Assembly: GCA_036502005.1 (NCBI GenBank)
Contig: DASXZH010000021.1
Location: forward strand, 157,976 to 221,975
Direction: 5' to 3'
DNA from: DASXZH01 sp036502005
GTDB taxonomy: Bacteria > Armatimonadota > Fimbriimonadia > Fimbriimonadales > Fimbriimonadaceae
Length of the DNA: 64,000 nucleotides
How positions within the stretch are numbered: the stretch's first letter is position 1; every line of letters starts with the position of its first letter. Below, piece after piece: positions 33,649 through 42,142 of the stretch. The position numbers and the translations under genes were made by a program. The notes below the pieces were generated by a model. It was not told where the DNA came from. It saw nothing but the letters and a program-made list of their open reading frames with translations, and did not search any database.

Positions 33649-34541
33649 GCTGAAACTTTTCCTTCCGCCATCTCTAGCAGAGCTCCTTCCCTTACTCCAA
33701 ATCGACTGATGGTCATCTCCTCTTGCCCGCTGCGCTCCATGATCTGCTTATACACAACCGCCCCGGGGAACAGCGTCCTGGCCCGCTTCGGCTTAACCTG
33801 AAACCGCTGAACGATTTGGTCGGATGTAAGACGCTGAGTCGACCAAATCAGAAAGTTCAATTCTTCCACGTGCAAAATCCGGTTGCCATCCGGATGTAGG
33901 GCTCGCCAGAGTCCACGCGCGACTCCGCCGCAGGCCACAAGTGGCCCGCCCTCTTCCAAAACTTCGGCTGTTGCAAGCGTTTCCTCTACTAATCTTTGGG
34001 TTCTTTTTAGATGAGCGTAGTCACAGGGACAAGATAGTCCCAACTTTGCAATGAGAGTGCCTGTTCCTAGCGACAGCGAAGCTTCCGACTTTATGCGCTT
34101 GCGCGAGCACTGGGCCACCTGGGCGCTTCCGCCGCCAACTTCGGCGAGGATGAAGCTGCTGAAGCCGCTATCCAAGAGCACGCCTCTAAGTCCAAATTCG
34201 GCCTCCCTCTGCCCGGAGATGATCTCCACTTTAAGGCCACAAGCCTGCTCTATTCTTTTTAGCACCTCGCGGCTATTGCTAGCGGCCCGAACGGCCTCGG
34301 TCGCGAAAATGTAGATGCCTTCAGCCTTTTGATCCGAAGCTAACTTCTGGTAGCCATTCAGGGTTCGGATAAGGGCTTCCTGCATATTCGGGGGAATCGT
34401 GCGCTCCCTCCCAACGATTTCGCCCAGAGAAAGCCAGTTGCTATCGTCGACAAGCTTTCGCACGGACCCATCGCCCGTTTCGGCAACGAGCAAGTGGGCT
34501 GTATTGCTCCCTATATCGACTGTTGCCAGAACTCGCCCCAT
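33636..34541 (-). CDS. ppx: Ppx/GppA-family phosphatase (exopolyphosphatase-like)
   Basis: A 301-residue ASKHA-fold enzyme that degrades polyphosphate or pppGpp. Phosphate-binding motifs are seen: TVDIGSNTAHLLVAE at the N terminus and ILAEVGGGSAQVAQ near residue 132. It has only the two catalytic domains and lacks the C-terminal HD-like region of E. coli Ppx (513 residues). The operon with ppk supports polyphosphate turnover. The start is divergent from an HD-domain gene 46 bp away. Confidence 0.93.
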   Translation of the reverse strand: MGRVLATVDIGSNTAHLLVAETGDGSVRKLVDDSNWLSLGEIVGRERTIPPNMQEALIRTLNGYQKLASDQKAEGIYIFATEAVRAASNSREVLKRIEQACGLKVEIISGQREAEFGLRGVLLDSGFSSFILAEVGGGSAQVAQCSRKRIKSEASLSLGTGTLIAKLGLSCPCDYAHLKRTQRLVEETLATAEVLEEGGPLVACGGVARGLWRALHPDGNRILHVEELNFLIWSTQRLTSDQIVQRFQVKPKRARTLFPGAVVYKQIMERSGQEEMTISRFGVREGALLEMAEGKVSAWRV

Positions 34542-34587
34542 TCAATAGTCAAGTATGAACGGTGAGAATCATCTGCTATTCTAAAAC

Positions 34588-35208
34588 ATGGCTAAAACTG
34601 CTTACCCTCAACTTCACAAAGCGATAAAACTCGCCGTAAAGGCACACAAAAAGCAGGATTTGGACGACGCCCATCCTCTGCCGTATGTGACACACCCGCT
34701 CGATGTTTTGAACCTGCTGCGTTACGATGCCGAGGTTCTCGATGAGGAAATCCTCTGCGCGGCGGTCTTGCATGACCTGCTAGAGGAAACGGACGTTACG
34801 GAAAAGGAGATAGCCAAAGATTTTGGCGAAGAGGTTCTTAGCCTGGTCAAGCAAATGACTCGCAAGGAGTCGCCACCCGAGGTTATGGATTTACCGGAGG
34901 ACAAGCGCTGGCAGATCCGCAACGACGAGATGATGGACGAGATCGATCACATGAGCGAGGCAGCTAAGAAAATAAAGTTAGCCGACCGTTGTTCGAATTT
35001 GCGGGTAGCCCTTCGGGTGAGAACTGGGGAAAAGCTGGAGAGATATTTGGGGCAGAGCCGGGAGATTTTGGAGCACATCGACCGCGAGATTTCGCCCGCC
35101 CTTTGGGACAAGATCCAAAAGATGCTGGGAGACGCGGATAACGTCGCGAAACCGAAGCGGAAAAACCTAAGAGAAAACGGAGTTTCGGGTTCAACCGTCA
35201 CCGGCTAG
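34588..35208 (+). CDS. HD-domain protein resembling small alarmone hydrolases (RSH/MESH1 type)
   Basis: A 206-residue HD phosphohydrolase. The order of motifs follows the (p)ppGpp hydrolase domain of SpoT/Rel: THPLDVLNLL, AAVLHDLLEETDVTEKEI (HD box; the ED pair is EE here), FGEEVLSLVKQMT, and KIKLADRCSNLRVALRVR. There is no synthetase domain, so a stand-alone small alarmone hydrolase is plausible. It is divergent from ppx-ppk; polyphosphate and ppGpp metabolism are linked in other bacteria, which fits, but the substrate is inferred. Confidence 0.82.
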   Translation: MAKTAYPQLHKAIKLAVKAHKKQDLDDAHPLPYVTHPLDVLNLLRYDAEVLDEEILCAAVLHDLLEETDVTEKEIAKDFGEEVLSLVKQMTRKESPPEVMDLPEDKRWQIRNDEMMDEIDHMSEAAKKIKLADRCSNLRVALRVRTGEKLERYLGQSREILEHIDREISPALWDKIQKMLGDADNVAKPKRKNLRENGVSGSTVTG

Positions 35209-35236
35209 GGGCCTTGTCGAATGAGGCGAGTGGAAA

Positions 35237-35605
35237 TCAGCTCGAAGTGCGTGGCTTTCCACTAAGGTTTGTAGACCGGGGGCGTCTCTTGGATCTAGGC
35301 GCAATGTCAGACGCAACCCCATGTTGTTTAGGTCTGGGCGGAGTTAGCTCGACTCCGACTGCATTAGCGTAGTTTAACAGCCTGCCAAACGAGGCCGTCT
35401 CTGGCTTACTCTCTATCCGAACCACAGCAGGTTGGTGAACACCCATAGCCAGGGCGACCTGTCCCTGAGTTAGATTGCTTTTGATGCGCGCCTGAATCAG
35501 ATAACGCATCAGCTTTTCGGCCTCGTACTCAATCCTAAACGCGGGATCGCGTTCGCACTCTTCGGCGATTAAATCAGTTATAAAGCTTGCGTCATTGGTT
35601 TCCAT
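35237..35605 (-). CDS. XRE-family antitoxin (HigA-like)
   Basis: A 122-residue protein with a Cro/C1-type helix-turn-helix at residues about 36-70 (MRYLIQARIKSNLTQGQVALAMGVHQPAVVRIES). An N-terminal acidic helix (TDLIAEECERDPAFRIEYEAEKL) and a basic Arg/Lys/Pro-rich tail flank it. Its start overlaps the end of the HigB-like toxin frame by 14 bp, the toxin-first order typical of HigBA. As a DNA-binding antitoxin it should bind the inverted repeat before the toxin gene. Confidence 0.85.
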   Translation of the reverse strand: METNDASFITDLIAEECERDPAFRIEYEAEKLMRYLIQARIKSNLTQGQVALAMGVHQPAVVRIESKPETASFGRLLNYANAVGVELTPPRPKQHGVASDIAPRSKRRPRSTNLSGKPRTSS

Positions 35606-35937
35606 GATCTTTCTCGTATTTATGTTTTCGATTTATTGCCAAGTTGATAAGGCCTGCGGGCGTCTTTGCCGTTGCCTTGCGAAAGACAACAAGCAGCACG
35701 AGCCTGTTGGAGGTCTCGGGGAAAAACAATCCTCGGCCCTTATAGGCTCCGTTCATGTTGCCGAATCTCCAAAATTCCTTCAGGATATTCATTCTTCACC
35801 AATGCAGGGTCGACTTCTGTGAAGCTCTCCTGAAACCTTTCCATCGCGTACATTAGCTTCACGCGGTGAGGAGAATCCAATTCTCTAAACTCGTTTATGA
35901 TAGTGTCCTCTTGGAAAGGATGAAATTTCCGGACCAT
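35592..35937 (-). pseudogene. HigB/RelE-type (Gp49-like) toxin gene split by a +1 frameshift
   Basis: From ATG at 35937 the frame reads MVRKFHPFQED..VKLMYAMERF..GILEIRQHERSL and stops near 35743. A +1 shift just after EIRQHE gives GAYKGRGLFFPETSNRLVLLVVFRKATAKTPAGLINLAINRK in two stretches, which completes a normal Gp49/HigB toxin (ELR..G.yR.lff....vll..F.KKt.ktP). The two halves therefore come from one gene with a one-base lesion near 35745-35755. The antitoxin gene is intact. A programmed frameshift or sequencing error cannot be excluded. Confidence 0.7.
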
Positions 35938-35944
35938 CAAGCCA

Positions 35945-35966
35945 AATATACCATATATAGTATATT
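35945..35966. promoter_or_regulatory. Inverted-repeat operator before the HigBA-like genes
   Basis: AATATAC and GTATATT are perfect 7-bp arms around CATATATA, 8 bp upstream of the toxin start codon. The AT-rich sequence also supplies TATACT/TATATT -10-like hexamers on the minus strand. It is the expected site for XRE-antitoxin autoregulation. Confidence 0.55.
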
Positions 35967-35984
35967 AACACAACTGAAGCTGAG

Positions 35985-36335
35985 TCATTTCCGAGAACTT
36001 ACCGACTCCAAAACGGCAACCGCCGCCGCCGTGTTCCGCTCATGCGTGATTGAGATATGCAATCTATACCGACGCGTGTCGAAATGCGGCGAATGAATCA
36101 CCGCGAAGGGCGCGCGGGTGTCGTCGTTCAGAATCTCAACCTGGTGCCAAGTGAGTTCTATACCGACCGCCTTAGCAACTGCTTCCTTGGCCGCCCAGCG
36201 CCCCGCAACGCGAAACGGAGTTGTGCATAGCGTTCGCTCCTCCGGAGTTAAGATCCGCTCGCGAAAGCCGGGGCGTTCCATCGCTTTCTTGATTCGGCCG
36301 ATCTCGACAATGTCAATCCCGACACGCACGATCAC
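35985..36335 (-). CDS. acpS: Holo-[acyl-carrier-protein] synthase
   Basis: A 116-residue enzyme that transfers 4'-phosphopantetheine from CoA to ACP. Metal-binding D8 lies in VGIDIVEIGRI and E51 in RWAAKEAVAKA. The C-terminal HISITHERNTAAAVAVLE strand pair is present. The length is normal. The ATG overlaps the stop of the upstream FeS protein gene by 4 bp, so it is co-translated with it. No ACP gene is nearby. Confidence 0.95.
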   Translation of the reverse strand: MIVRVGIDIVEIGRIKKAMERPGFRERILTPEERTLCTTPFRVAGRWAAKEAVAKAVGIELTWHQVEILNDDTRAPFAVIHSPHFDTRRYRLHISITHERNTAAAVAVLESVSSRK

Positions 36336-38434
36336 TTCTCGTTAGCCGCCTGCAACAACTCGGCCACGTCAACCAAGTTGATCTCTTGCTCCGTCACGCC
36401 CTTTATCCCCGCGTCCAACATGATTCGGCAGAATGGACAGCCCACGGCGACGGTCTTCGCCCCGGTCGCGATCAGTTCGTTCGCGCGGCGGTTTGCCGGC
36501 CTTTGAGAAGGGGGCTCGTCCATCCACATTCGCCCCCCGCCCGCTCCACAACACAGAGTCTTTCGACCGAAGTGCTCGGGCTCCTTTAAAGTTGTGGAAG
36601 CCATTGGCAGCAACGATAAGCCATCCGGATTTCGCTCATTCAGGTTCGTCTTCTCGCCTAAAAGCCCCCGTGGTGCATCTGATTCGTTGTTGATGCGGGC
36701 CAAATAGCAGGGATCGTGATAGGTCACGTCCGCGCTTGGCCTCGCCGCCTTCAGCTTTCCGCTTTCTACCAAGTCGTTCAACAACTGCGTGTGATGAAAA
36801 ACTTCCATCTGCCCCTCAAACTGGCCATATTCATTCTTCAGCGTATTAAAGCAGTGGGGGCAAGCGGTAACCACCCTCTTAACTTTATAACGCTGAAAAA
36901 CCGACACATTTTGCATCGCCTTCTCTTGGAACAGGAACTCGTCGCCAACCCGACGGGCCGGATCGCCGGTACAGGCTTCTTCCTGCCCCAGGCAGGCGAA
37001 GCTCACTCCCGCTGTTTTCAAAAGCTTAGCGACAGCTTTGGTGGTTTTTACAGCTCCCGGGTCGGTCGCGCCTGCGCAGCCAACCCAGAACAGATATTCG
37101 AAGTCGGCCCCATTGCGGCACAAAGGAATATCCAACTCTTTCATCCAGTCTTCGCGGGAGCTAGCAGGCGCGCCCCAAGCGTTGGAGGTCGAAGTGACTT
37201 GCCGAAGCATGACAGCGGCAGAGCCGGCCAACTTGCCTTCTGCAACTAAGTTACGGCGTGTATCCACAATCATGTCCACATGCTTTATCAAAACTGGGCA
37301 CGCTTCGACGCAGGCATTGCACGTGGTGCACGCCCATAGGGCTTCTTCGGAGACTGCGGCAGCGATGGGCTCTTCAGTGAGCATCGCGCCCCGAATATCT
37401 TGTATCACCTGTTTTGGATTCAAGACTTTGCCCACATTCCAGGCCGGACAGACTTCCGTGCATCGCCCGCATTCCATGCAGGCATCCAGCGACATTAGAT
37501 GCCAACGGCTGTAATCCTTCGCAAAAGTGACCCCGATCTGCCCGGTTTGCTCCACTTGTTCCATCGAGATCGGCTTTAGCTCGCCCATCGGCTGATCGGG
37601 CTTACCTGCCGTGGCGGCGATTGCCATCACGATATGCCGAAGCCGCATTTGCGGAATCGCCATAAAGAAAAGGTAGATCCACCCCATGTGGAACCACCAA
37701 ATGGCCTTATAACTCGCGGGTGAGATTGGCCCCATTAACTGGCCGAACAAGCGTCCGACGGGCGCCGACCAATCGAAAGAATGCGGCTGAACCGCCATTC
37801 TCGCCCCTTCCAGCCAGAAGCCGGTTAGGGCAACGATAAAGAGCAGGCCAAGCGTGAGGTAGTCGTTTAGGCCACTCGTTAAAGGCCGGCGTCGGCCCTC
37901 CTTCCACTGCTTGGTCTGCTGGTCCTCATCTGCGGAAGCCAAGACGGCCGCGCCAAGCTCGGTATGGGACATTTTTAGCCGACGAAAAAAGGCCCAAACA
38001 ACTCCAACCAAAAACAGCGCCCCCATTATGTCGAGGGCCATTTCGTAAACGAGGAAGTAGACGCCCTTGTGGAATTTGATGGGCGAATAGGTGTTTATGG
38101 CGAGCAGGACAGTGCCAATAAACAAAGTCAGAAAGCCGTAAAAGATGAGCAGGTGCATCGGCGCGCCGGAGCGCTTTCGGGACGACCTCACTTTGCGCTG
38201 CTCCAGCACGTATTCCCAAACGTTGCTTAGCCATTTCTTAACTGCGGCTATTGGGATCTTGGAACCGGATGGAGCCGGCTCCGCCCACCAGATCGGTTTG
38301 CCCTGCCGCCAGATTCGGATCCTGCTCCAAATCTGCCACAGCATCACGGCTATGGAAAGATAGGTGAGGCCGTAAAAGAGATATTTTTCCCACTGGGTGA
38401 TATAGAGAAACTCTTCTCTGGTCGGTGGGTTCAC
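36332..38434 (-). CDS. Membrane-bound heterodisulfide-reductase-like FeS oxidoreductase
   Basis: A 700-residue electron-transfer protein. Residues about 15-270 hold several transmembrane helices of the NarI/DsrM cytochrome-b-like type. Two [4Fe-4S] sites follow: C319, C322, C325, C329 (CMECGRCTEVC) and C369, C372, C375, C379 (CTTCNACVEAC). The C-terminal third has HdrD/GlpC-type CCG domains (CPHCFNTLKN..YHDPCYLAR; KTLCCGAGGGRMW..VGCPFC). Related proteins pass electrons between ETF-type dehydrogenases and quinone, but no ETF genes are here, so the partner is unknown. It overlaps acpS downstream. Confidence 0.9.
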   Translation of the reverse strand: MNPPTREEFLYITQWEKYLFYGLTYLSIAVMLWQIWSRIRIWRQGKPIWWAEPAPSGSKIPIAAVKKWLSNVWEYVLEQRKVRSSRKRSGAPMHLLIFYGFLTLFIGTVLLAINTYSPIKFHKGVYFLVYEMALDIMGALFLVGVVWAFFRRLKMSHTELGAAVLASADEDQQTKQWKEGRRRPLTSGLNDYLTLGLLFIVALTGFWLEGARMAVQPHSFDWSAPVGRLFGQLMGPISPASYKAIWWFHMGWIYLFFMAIPQMRLRHIVMAIAATAGKPDQPMGELKPISMEQVEQTGQIGVTFAKDYSRWHLMSLDACMECGRCTEVCPAWNVGKVLNPKQVIQDIRGAMLTEEPIAAAVSEEALWACTTCNACVEACPVLIKHVDMIVDTRRNLVAEGKLAGSAAVMLRQVTSTSNAWGAPASSREDWMKELDIPLCRNGADFEYLFWVGCAGATDPGAVKTTKAVAKLLKTAGVSFACLGQEEACTGDPARRVGDEFLFQEKAMQNVSVFQRYKVKRVVTACPHCFNTLKNEYGQFEGQMEVFHHTQLLNDLVESGKLKAARPSADVTYHDPCYLARINNESDAPRGLLGEKTNLNERNPDGLSLLPMASTTLKEPEHFGRKTLCCGAGGGRMWMDEPPSQRPANRRANELIATGAKTVAVGCPFCRIMLDAGIKGVTEQEINLVDVAELLQAANEK

Positions 38435-38469
38435 GCGTTAAGTTTGGCGCATACGGACGGGAGATGTCT

Positions 38470-39165
38470 CTATTTATCCGTCTGCGTCTGATCCACGGCC
38501 ACCGCGTATTGAACCGGCCCCGCCGGGGAATCTTGCACATAGTAAGCGTGCAACCGCGTGACATTAGAAAACTCGACAGGCACCGTGAACGAGATGCTTT
38601 GATTGGGAGGAATCCAATCGTTTGACCTCTCTCCAGGCGGTTGGTAAATGATCTGATAGGGTCCTGCCCAAACATCACCTGTGCCGTTCTTAACCAAAAA
38701 CTGTAAGTAGAGGTTGGGCAAGGTTTGCGAGCTGTTGTTTATCACTTCGCCTATCGTTTGCCCGCCATCCGTTTTGTCCCAGTTGATGGTTATCTTGGAA
38801 GTCGACGTAAGAGCCTGCTGATTCAGGATGCTAGTGGGCACGATCGCATGCATCGACGCGCCGGATGTTCCGTTGCTGGCGACGGCCCCACCTGAACTAT
38901 TAGCATCCGGATATTTGGCCTTGAAAACTAAAAAGATCGCCGCTGCCATGCATCCGACGGTTAATAGACCAATGGCCCATTTCGCCGCGGTCTGCTTCTT
39001 GGGGACTCTGTACGCATTGACGGCATAAGCTAATTGTGGCGCGCCGTATTGGGGTGCGGGGAAAAACTGGGTTCGGAACGCGTGTCCACAGTATGCGCAG
39101 TGGGCAGAATCGATGGGCACCTGCTGGCCGCACTGTGGGCAGACTTTAACTTGTCCGGGCTGCAT
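38470..39165 (-). CDS. Zinc-ribbon membrane protein with extracytoplasmic C-domain
   Basis: A 231-residue protein. An N-terminal zinc ribbon (CPQCGQQVPIDSAHCAYCGHAF, split as CPQC and CAYC) is followed by a transmembrane helix near residues 63-82 (WAIGLLTVGCMAAAIFLVF). A beta-rich domain from about 135 on (GEVINNSSQTLPNLYLQFLVKNGTG..) resembles FxLYD-type domains. The start overlaps the DUF2314 stop by 1-2 bp (TAATG). The role is unknown. Confidence 0.75.
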   Translation of the reverse strand: MQPGQVKVCPQCGQQVPIDSAHCAYCGHAFRTQFFPAPQYGAPQLAYAVNAYRVPKKQTAAKWAIGLLTVGCMAAAIFLVFKAKYPDANSSGGAVASNGTSGASMHAIVPTSILNQQALTSTSKITINWDKTDGGQTIGEVINNSSQTLPNLYLQFLVKNGTGDVWAGPYQIIYQPPGERSNDWIPPNQSISFTVPVEFSNVTRLHAYYVQDSPAGPVQYAVAVDQTQTDK

Positions 39166-39635
39166 TATCTCTTGCCCTCTTTTTGGATAGCTTCGATCGT
39201 AAATCCTCCAACCTGCTGACCGTCACTTTGGTAGATCCAATCGGTTACGTCATTTTTTTTGACTGTAACGGTGTCTCCTTTGTGCCGCCCCGGAATGGCA
39301 TTTGGTTCTTCTGCCAGTCTTCCGGTGAAAACTCCGTCGGAGTAGCTCTTTAAATGAACCCAAATGTGCTCCGGCCCTTGAGGTGTGTTGAACGAAGTCT
39401 GGACACCAAAGCCGATATCACCGTTCTTTGGATTCTGATAGCGGGCGATGAACTCCGGCAGCGTGTTCTGCGCGTGCTTGATGGCCACGTAAATGGCGGG
39501 GTCTTTTTCGCTCTGCGCCAAATCGGTGGAGACAAACTTGATGCTCGGCTGTGTGCAGCTTGCGTGCGCGAGTACCAGGGAAAAACCCAAGATTACTGTC
39601 ACCACAATGATGGCCGGCAAAACAATCTTCATCAA
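39165..39635 (-). CDS. Exported DUF2314-like protein
   Basis: A 156-residue protein with a signal peptide or anchor (IVLPAIIVVTVILGFSLVLAHA). The mature part follows the DUF2314 pattern: AIKHAQNTLPEFIARYQNP, EHIWVHLKSYSDGVFTGRLAEEP and GDTVTVKKNDVTDWIYQSDGQQVGGFTIEAI. Its function is unknown in the family. It is overlapped by 4 bp by the deacetylase-like gene upstream and by the zinc-ribbon gene downstream, so the three form an operon. Confidence 0.8.
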   Translation of the reverse strand: MMKIVLPAIIVVTVILGFSLVLAHASCTQPSIKFVSTDLAQSEKDPAIYVAIKHAQNTLPEFIARYQNPKNGDIGFGVQTSFNTPQGPEHIWVHLKSYSDGVFTGRLAEEPNAIPGRHKGDTVTVKKNDVTDWIYQSDGQQVGGFTIEAIQKEGKR

Positions 39636-40378
39636 TTAGATTTGACGTGTTCGGAATAAGGCAATAATCGGGCGATTTCACGAAAGGCTGTAATCATAAC
39701 CGCAGCTTTCCTTTCTGCAAGCCATTTCACGAAGCGTTCATGGGCTTCTGCGTCGAAATCTGAATCGGCCAGGCCGTTAAAAACAAATACCGTCCAGGCC
39801 TGTTGGGAAATGCCCACATGGGCGAGAACGCAAAGTCCCTCCGCGTCTAACTCATCGGCATCTATCGATTTGATAGCTCTTGGGTTAATATCGTTTGGGT
39901 TGTTGAATCCGTTTATCGGGGATCTTGCGTTTTGGAACTGAGTTGCAAAGGGGCTTAGCATCTCCTCGTTAACTTTAACGATCGTTTTGTTGACCACTTC
40001 ATCGACTATCGGAAGTCCCTCCGAACTCCAAATAGTGCGAACCGCCGGATAGGCGAAACTGCCGTTTGGATCGAGAGTTTTGATCAGCTCTTGCGATTCT
40101 TCGAACTCTGTTTGCAGGGTTTGTGCGGGCCAATGGGGGACGAGACCGTCCGGGTCCGTCGCTCCGTACATGAAGGCGTTCCCTATTTCGTGCCCGTTCG
40201 CTGCCGCCTGCTTCCAGTCTTTTAGGTTGCCGATTAAGTTTGGCGGATAGGCGAAAAAGGTGGCCTTGATTTGGAGGGCATCGAGCAACGGGAGGACGTG
40301 CTGCAAATGCTCCTCACGCGTTCCATCGTACGTGAGGCTGATCCCGGCAACGTACGGATCTTGCCAGAAGCCACTCAT
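39632..40378 (-). CDS. Polysaccharide deacetylase-like (NodB-fold) protein
   Basis: A 248-residue protein with the start of a NodB/CE4 domain: AGISLTYDGTREEHLQHVLPLLDALQIKATFF, then NGHEIGNAF. The usual TFDDG is TYDGT, so one of the two aspartates (base or metal ligand) seems to be missing or shifted; the His of the metal site is plausible at GHEIG. It has no signal peptide. Deacetylation of a sugar or an amide-hydrolysing relative is possible. It is first in a leftward operon with the DUF2314 and zinc-ribbon genes. Confidence 0.75.
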   Translation of the reverse strand: MSGFWQDPYVAGISLTYDGTREEHLQHVLPLLDALQIKATFFAYPPNLIGNLKDWKQAAANGHEIGNAFMYGATDPDGLVPHWPAQTLQTEFEESQELIKTLDPNGSFAYPAVRTIWSSEGLPIVDEVVNKTIVKVNEEMLSPFATQFQNARSPINGFNNPNDINPRAIKSIDADELDAEGLCVLAHVGISQQAWTVFVFNGLADSDFDAEAHERFVKWLAERKAAVMITAFREIARLLPYSEHVKSN

Positions 40379-40414
40379 GCTTTATTGTGCGGCATTCGCG
40401 GGAAGTAAGTGGAT

Positions 40415-40456
40415 TGTAGAACTTAGAATGTAGAACGCGGAATGGAGAACTTAGAC
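40415..40456. repeat. Degenerate TAGAACTTAGAATG direct repeats
   Basis: Three imperfect copies of a 13-14 bp unit (tagaacttagaatg, tagaacgcggaatg, gagaacttagac) just before the inverted-repeat element. They lie in the 40379-40731 gap, which holds no gene. Confidence 0.5.
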
Positions 40457-40499
40457 AGGAAACGAAATCCAGAGATTGGGGTTCAGAACCAAGTTTTGT

Positions 40500-40699
40500 A
40501 CTTTGTCATTGCGAGGAGCTCAAGTGCGTCGTAGACGCGCTGAAGCGAGGCGGCAACCTAGTTGTAAACACCTACGGTTCTAGGATCGAGAGCTTATCCC
40601 GGCACGCGATAGGCACCTAGCATGGCTAGCGGCGAATTTAAAACCGGTGGTGCACCGCGTAGATTGCCGCGTCGCTTCAGCTCCTCGCAATGACAAAGT
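40500..40699. repeat. 200-bp element with perfect terminal inverted repeats, copy 1
   Basis: The ends are perfect 21-bp inverted repeats beginning ACTTTGTCATTGCGAGGA and ending TCCTCGCAATGACAAAGT. Sub-terminal arms (GCTGAAGCGAGGCGGCAA and TTGCCGCGTCGCTTC) extend the palindrome. It encodes no protein. Copy 2 lies at 45850-46067 in the same orientation. It looks like a MITE or REP-type palindromic element. Homology between copies extends a few bases past the right end (TTGGGATTTGA). Confidence 0.85.
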
Positions 40700-40731
40700 T
40701 CAAATTGGGATTTGAAACTCCAACACCGGGC

Positions 40732-41115
40732 TCAATTCTCGATATCATCCTGCACATTCTCATCGGCCCGAACTTTTCGGACAGGAGTGGTCAGAGCGGA
40801 AAAGTAATGCTCCATAAAACGGCCATAAGCACGCCAACCCCCGATCTTCTTGCGACCGCTGCCCAGGTTAGCCGGAACAACCAAAACACCCGCCTCCTTC
40901 GCCCGTTTACGCTCATCGAACTCCTTTTCCCACACGCAAAAAGCAATAAAGAAGAAAAGCAAAGCCAGGGGTACGAAGATGATAGCGCCCATCCAGCCAA
41001 AAACAAACGACGCCTCCATATCTGGGCTCACCATGACGTAGTTCGCCCACCAGGCGATTATCAGGCTGATGACTATCATCAGTAGCCCAGTAATAAACCA
41101 ACTTCTGGATCTCAT
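40732..41115 (-). CDS. Small membrane protein (orphan island)
   Basis: About 127 residues with two hydrophobic segments, SWFITGLLMIVISLIIAWWA and FGWMGAIIFVPLALLFFFIAFCVW, then a charged C terminus (KEFDERKRAKEAG..). I chose the ATG at 41115 (MRSRSW) with GGGAG 8 bp upstream; an in-frame TTG would add 9 residues and overlap the upstream gene. No family recognised. It lies 19 bp after its upstream neighbour, so they are likely co-transcribed. Confidence 0.65.
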   Translation of the reverse strand: MRSRSWFITGLLMIVISLIIAWWANYVMVSPDMEASFVFGWMGAIIFVPLALLFFFIAFCVWEKEFDERKRAKEAGVLVVPANLGSGRKKIGGWRAYGRFMEHYFSALTTPVRKVRADENVQDDIEN

Positions 41116-41134
41116 TTGGCGTTGCTCCCACGGG

Positions 41135-41503
41135 TTAATCAAATTCCAGCATATTGTCTGAAAAGCCGTAAACGTTTTTCAGCCAGGACAAATATGCCGA
41201 AAGCGACTTTCGCGAACTTACAGCGTGACTGGCTTGTACGTGAACCAACGCAGTATCGGGACAGACCATAACCGAATCGACGACAAATATTCCGGCGCTC
41301 AGCTCTTCGTTGGCTTCCAAGAAATCCTTGTACAGTTGTTCATCGAAAGAGTCCGCCTTCTCGTTGAAAAGTATCTTTAAGCCGGGAAAAGGCAGAGAGG
41401 GCAACTCGAAACGTTTCTCGACCGAAGCGACGTCGGCCTCACCAAACGGTTCCGCGCGTTGCGGGTCATGGACCTCGATATCCAGAATGAGCAATATTGT
41501 CAT
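41135..41503 (-). CDS. Hypothetical small soluble protein (orphan island)
   Basis: A 122-residue protein, MTILLILDIEVHDPQRAEPFGEADVASVEKRF.., acidic with alternating strands and helices. It has no signal peptide, membrane segment or motif I recognise. It precedes the small membrane-protein gene in the same leftward unit. Its frame and spacing suggest a real gene, but support is limited. Confidence 0.6.
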   Translation of the reverse strand: MTILLILDIEVHDPQRAEPFGEADVASVEKRFELPSLPFPGLKILFNEKADSFDEQLYKDFLEANEELSAGIFVVDSVMVCPDTALVHVQASHAVSSRKSLSAYLSWLKNVYGFSDNMLEFD

Positions 41504-41554
41504 GAGCTATTCACTCTAACTTATTACGCTCTTCCCGGAAAGTCAGAGCTCCAT

Positions 41555-42088
41555 TTACGCCTTGTAGCTATCCAGCACATCCGCCACGAGCTCTACGATG
41601 GAGGTGTGGGTGTCGGCGGTCTTAGACCAAAAGGTGGCGCGGACTATGACATTAGCTCCATTGTCTCTAAGGAACGAATACGCCTCGACGTGGGGGTACT
41701 TGCCTGTGGTAATGAACAGCGTTTTTTCAGAAACCCACGGTTTATGAATGCTAAATCCTTTGCCGCCGATGGTGGGAAAAATCTTATCAAAAAGCTTCCT
41801 ATTGCTTGAGTTTGCCGGTTCCAAATAAATTTGAAATGCGATATGTCTACCGGCCACAACATTTTGTTCGTTCGAGGTAATCCATGTTGGCACTTCCACC
41901 GTTTTCTCCTGAGCCGGGGAATCTTCCGATGCAGTTGTATAAATGACTATCGATTTTGTTGGTCCACGATGTGCAATGCCGAAATTGTCTGGAGGCAGGT
42001 TCGGCCTTCGAAAATGCCAGGACGCGAGGGTCCCAACTGCGATTGCAAATGCTAACAAAACGCCTAACTTCAGGTTGGATCGTTTCAT
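41555..42088 (-). CDS. Hypothetical signal-anchored protein (orphan island)
   Basis: A 177-residue protein with a basic N terminus and one hydrophobic segment (LGVLLAFAIAVGTLASWHF, residues about 8-26). The rest is beta-rich with an extracytoplasmic look (KSIVIYTTASEDSPAQEKTVEVPTW; KTLFITTGKYPHVEAYSFLRDNGANVIVRA). No family recognised. It is the third of seven leftward genes in the island. Confidence 0.65.
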   Translation of the reverse strand: MKRSNLKLGVLLAFAIAVGTLASWHFRRPNLPPDNFGIAHRGPTKSIVIYTTASEDSPAQEKTVEVPTWITSNEQNVVAGRHIAFQIYLEPANSSNRKLFDKIFPTIGGKGFSIHKPWVSEKTLFITTGKYPHVEAYSFLRDNGANVIVRATFWSKTADTHTSIVELVADVLDSYKA

Positions 42089-42142
42089 TAAATATCTATC
42101 ATTCGACCTTTGCGGGCCCCAAAGCTCGCATCTAGTTTAGTG

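Noticed and set aside
35740..35940. HigB-like N-terminal frame as an independent small protein
   Set aside because: It ends abruptly at the point where the family continues in the +1 frame, so a broken toxin is the simpler reading.
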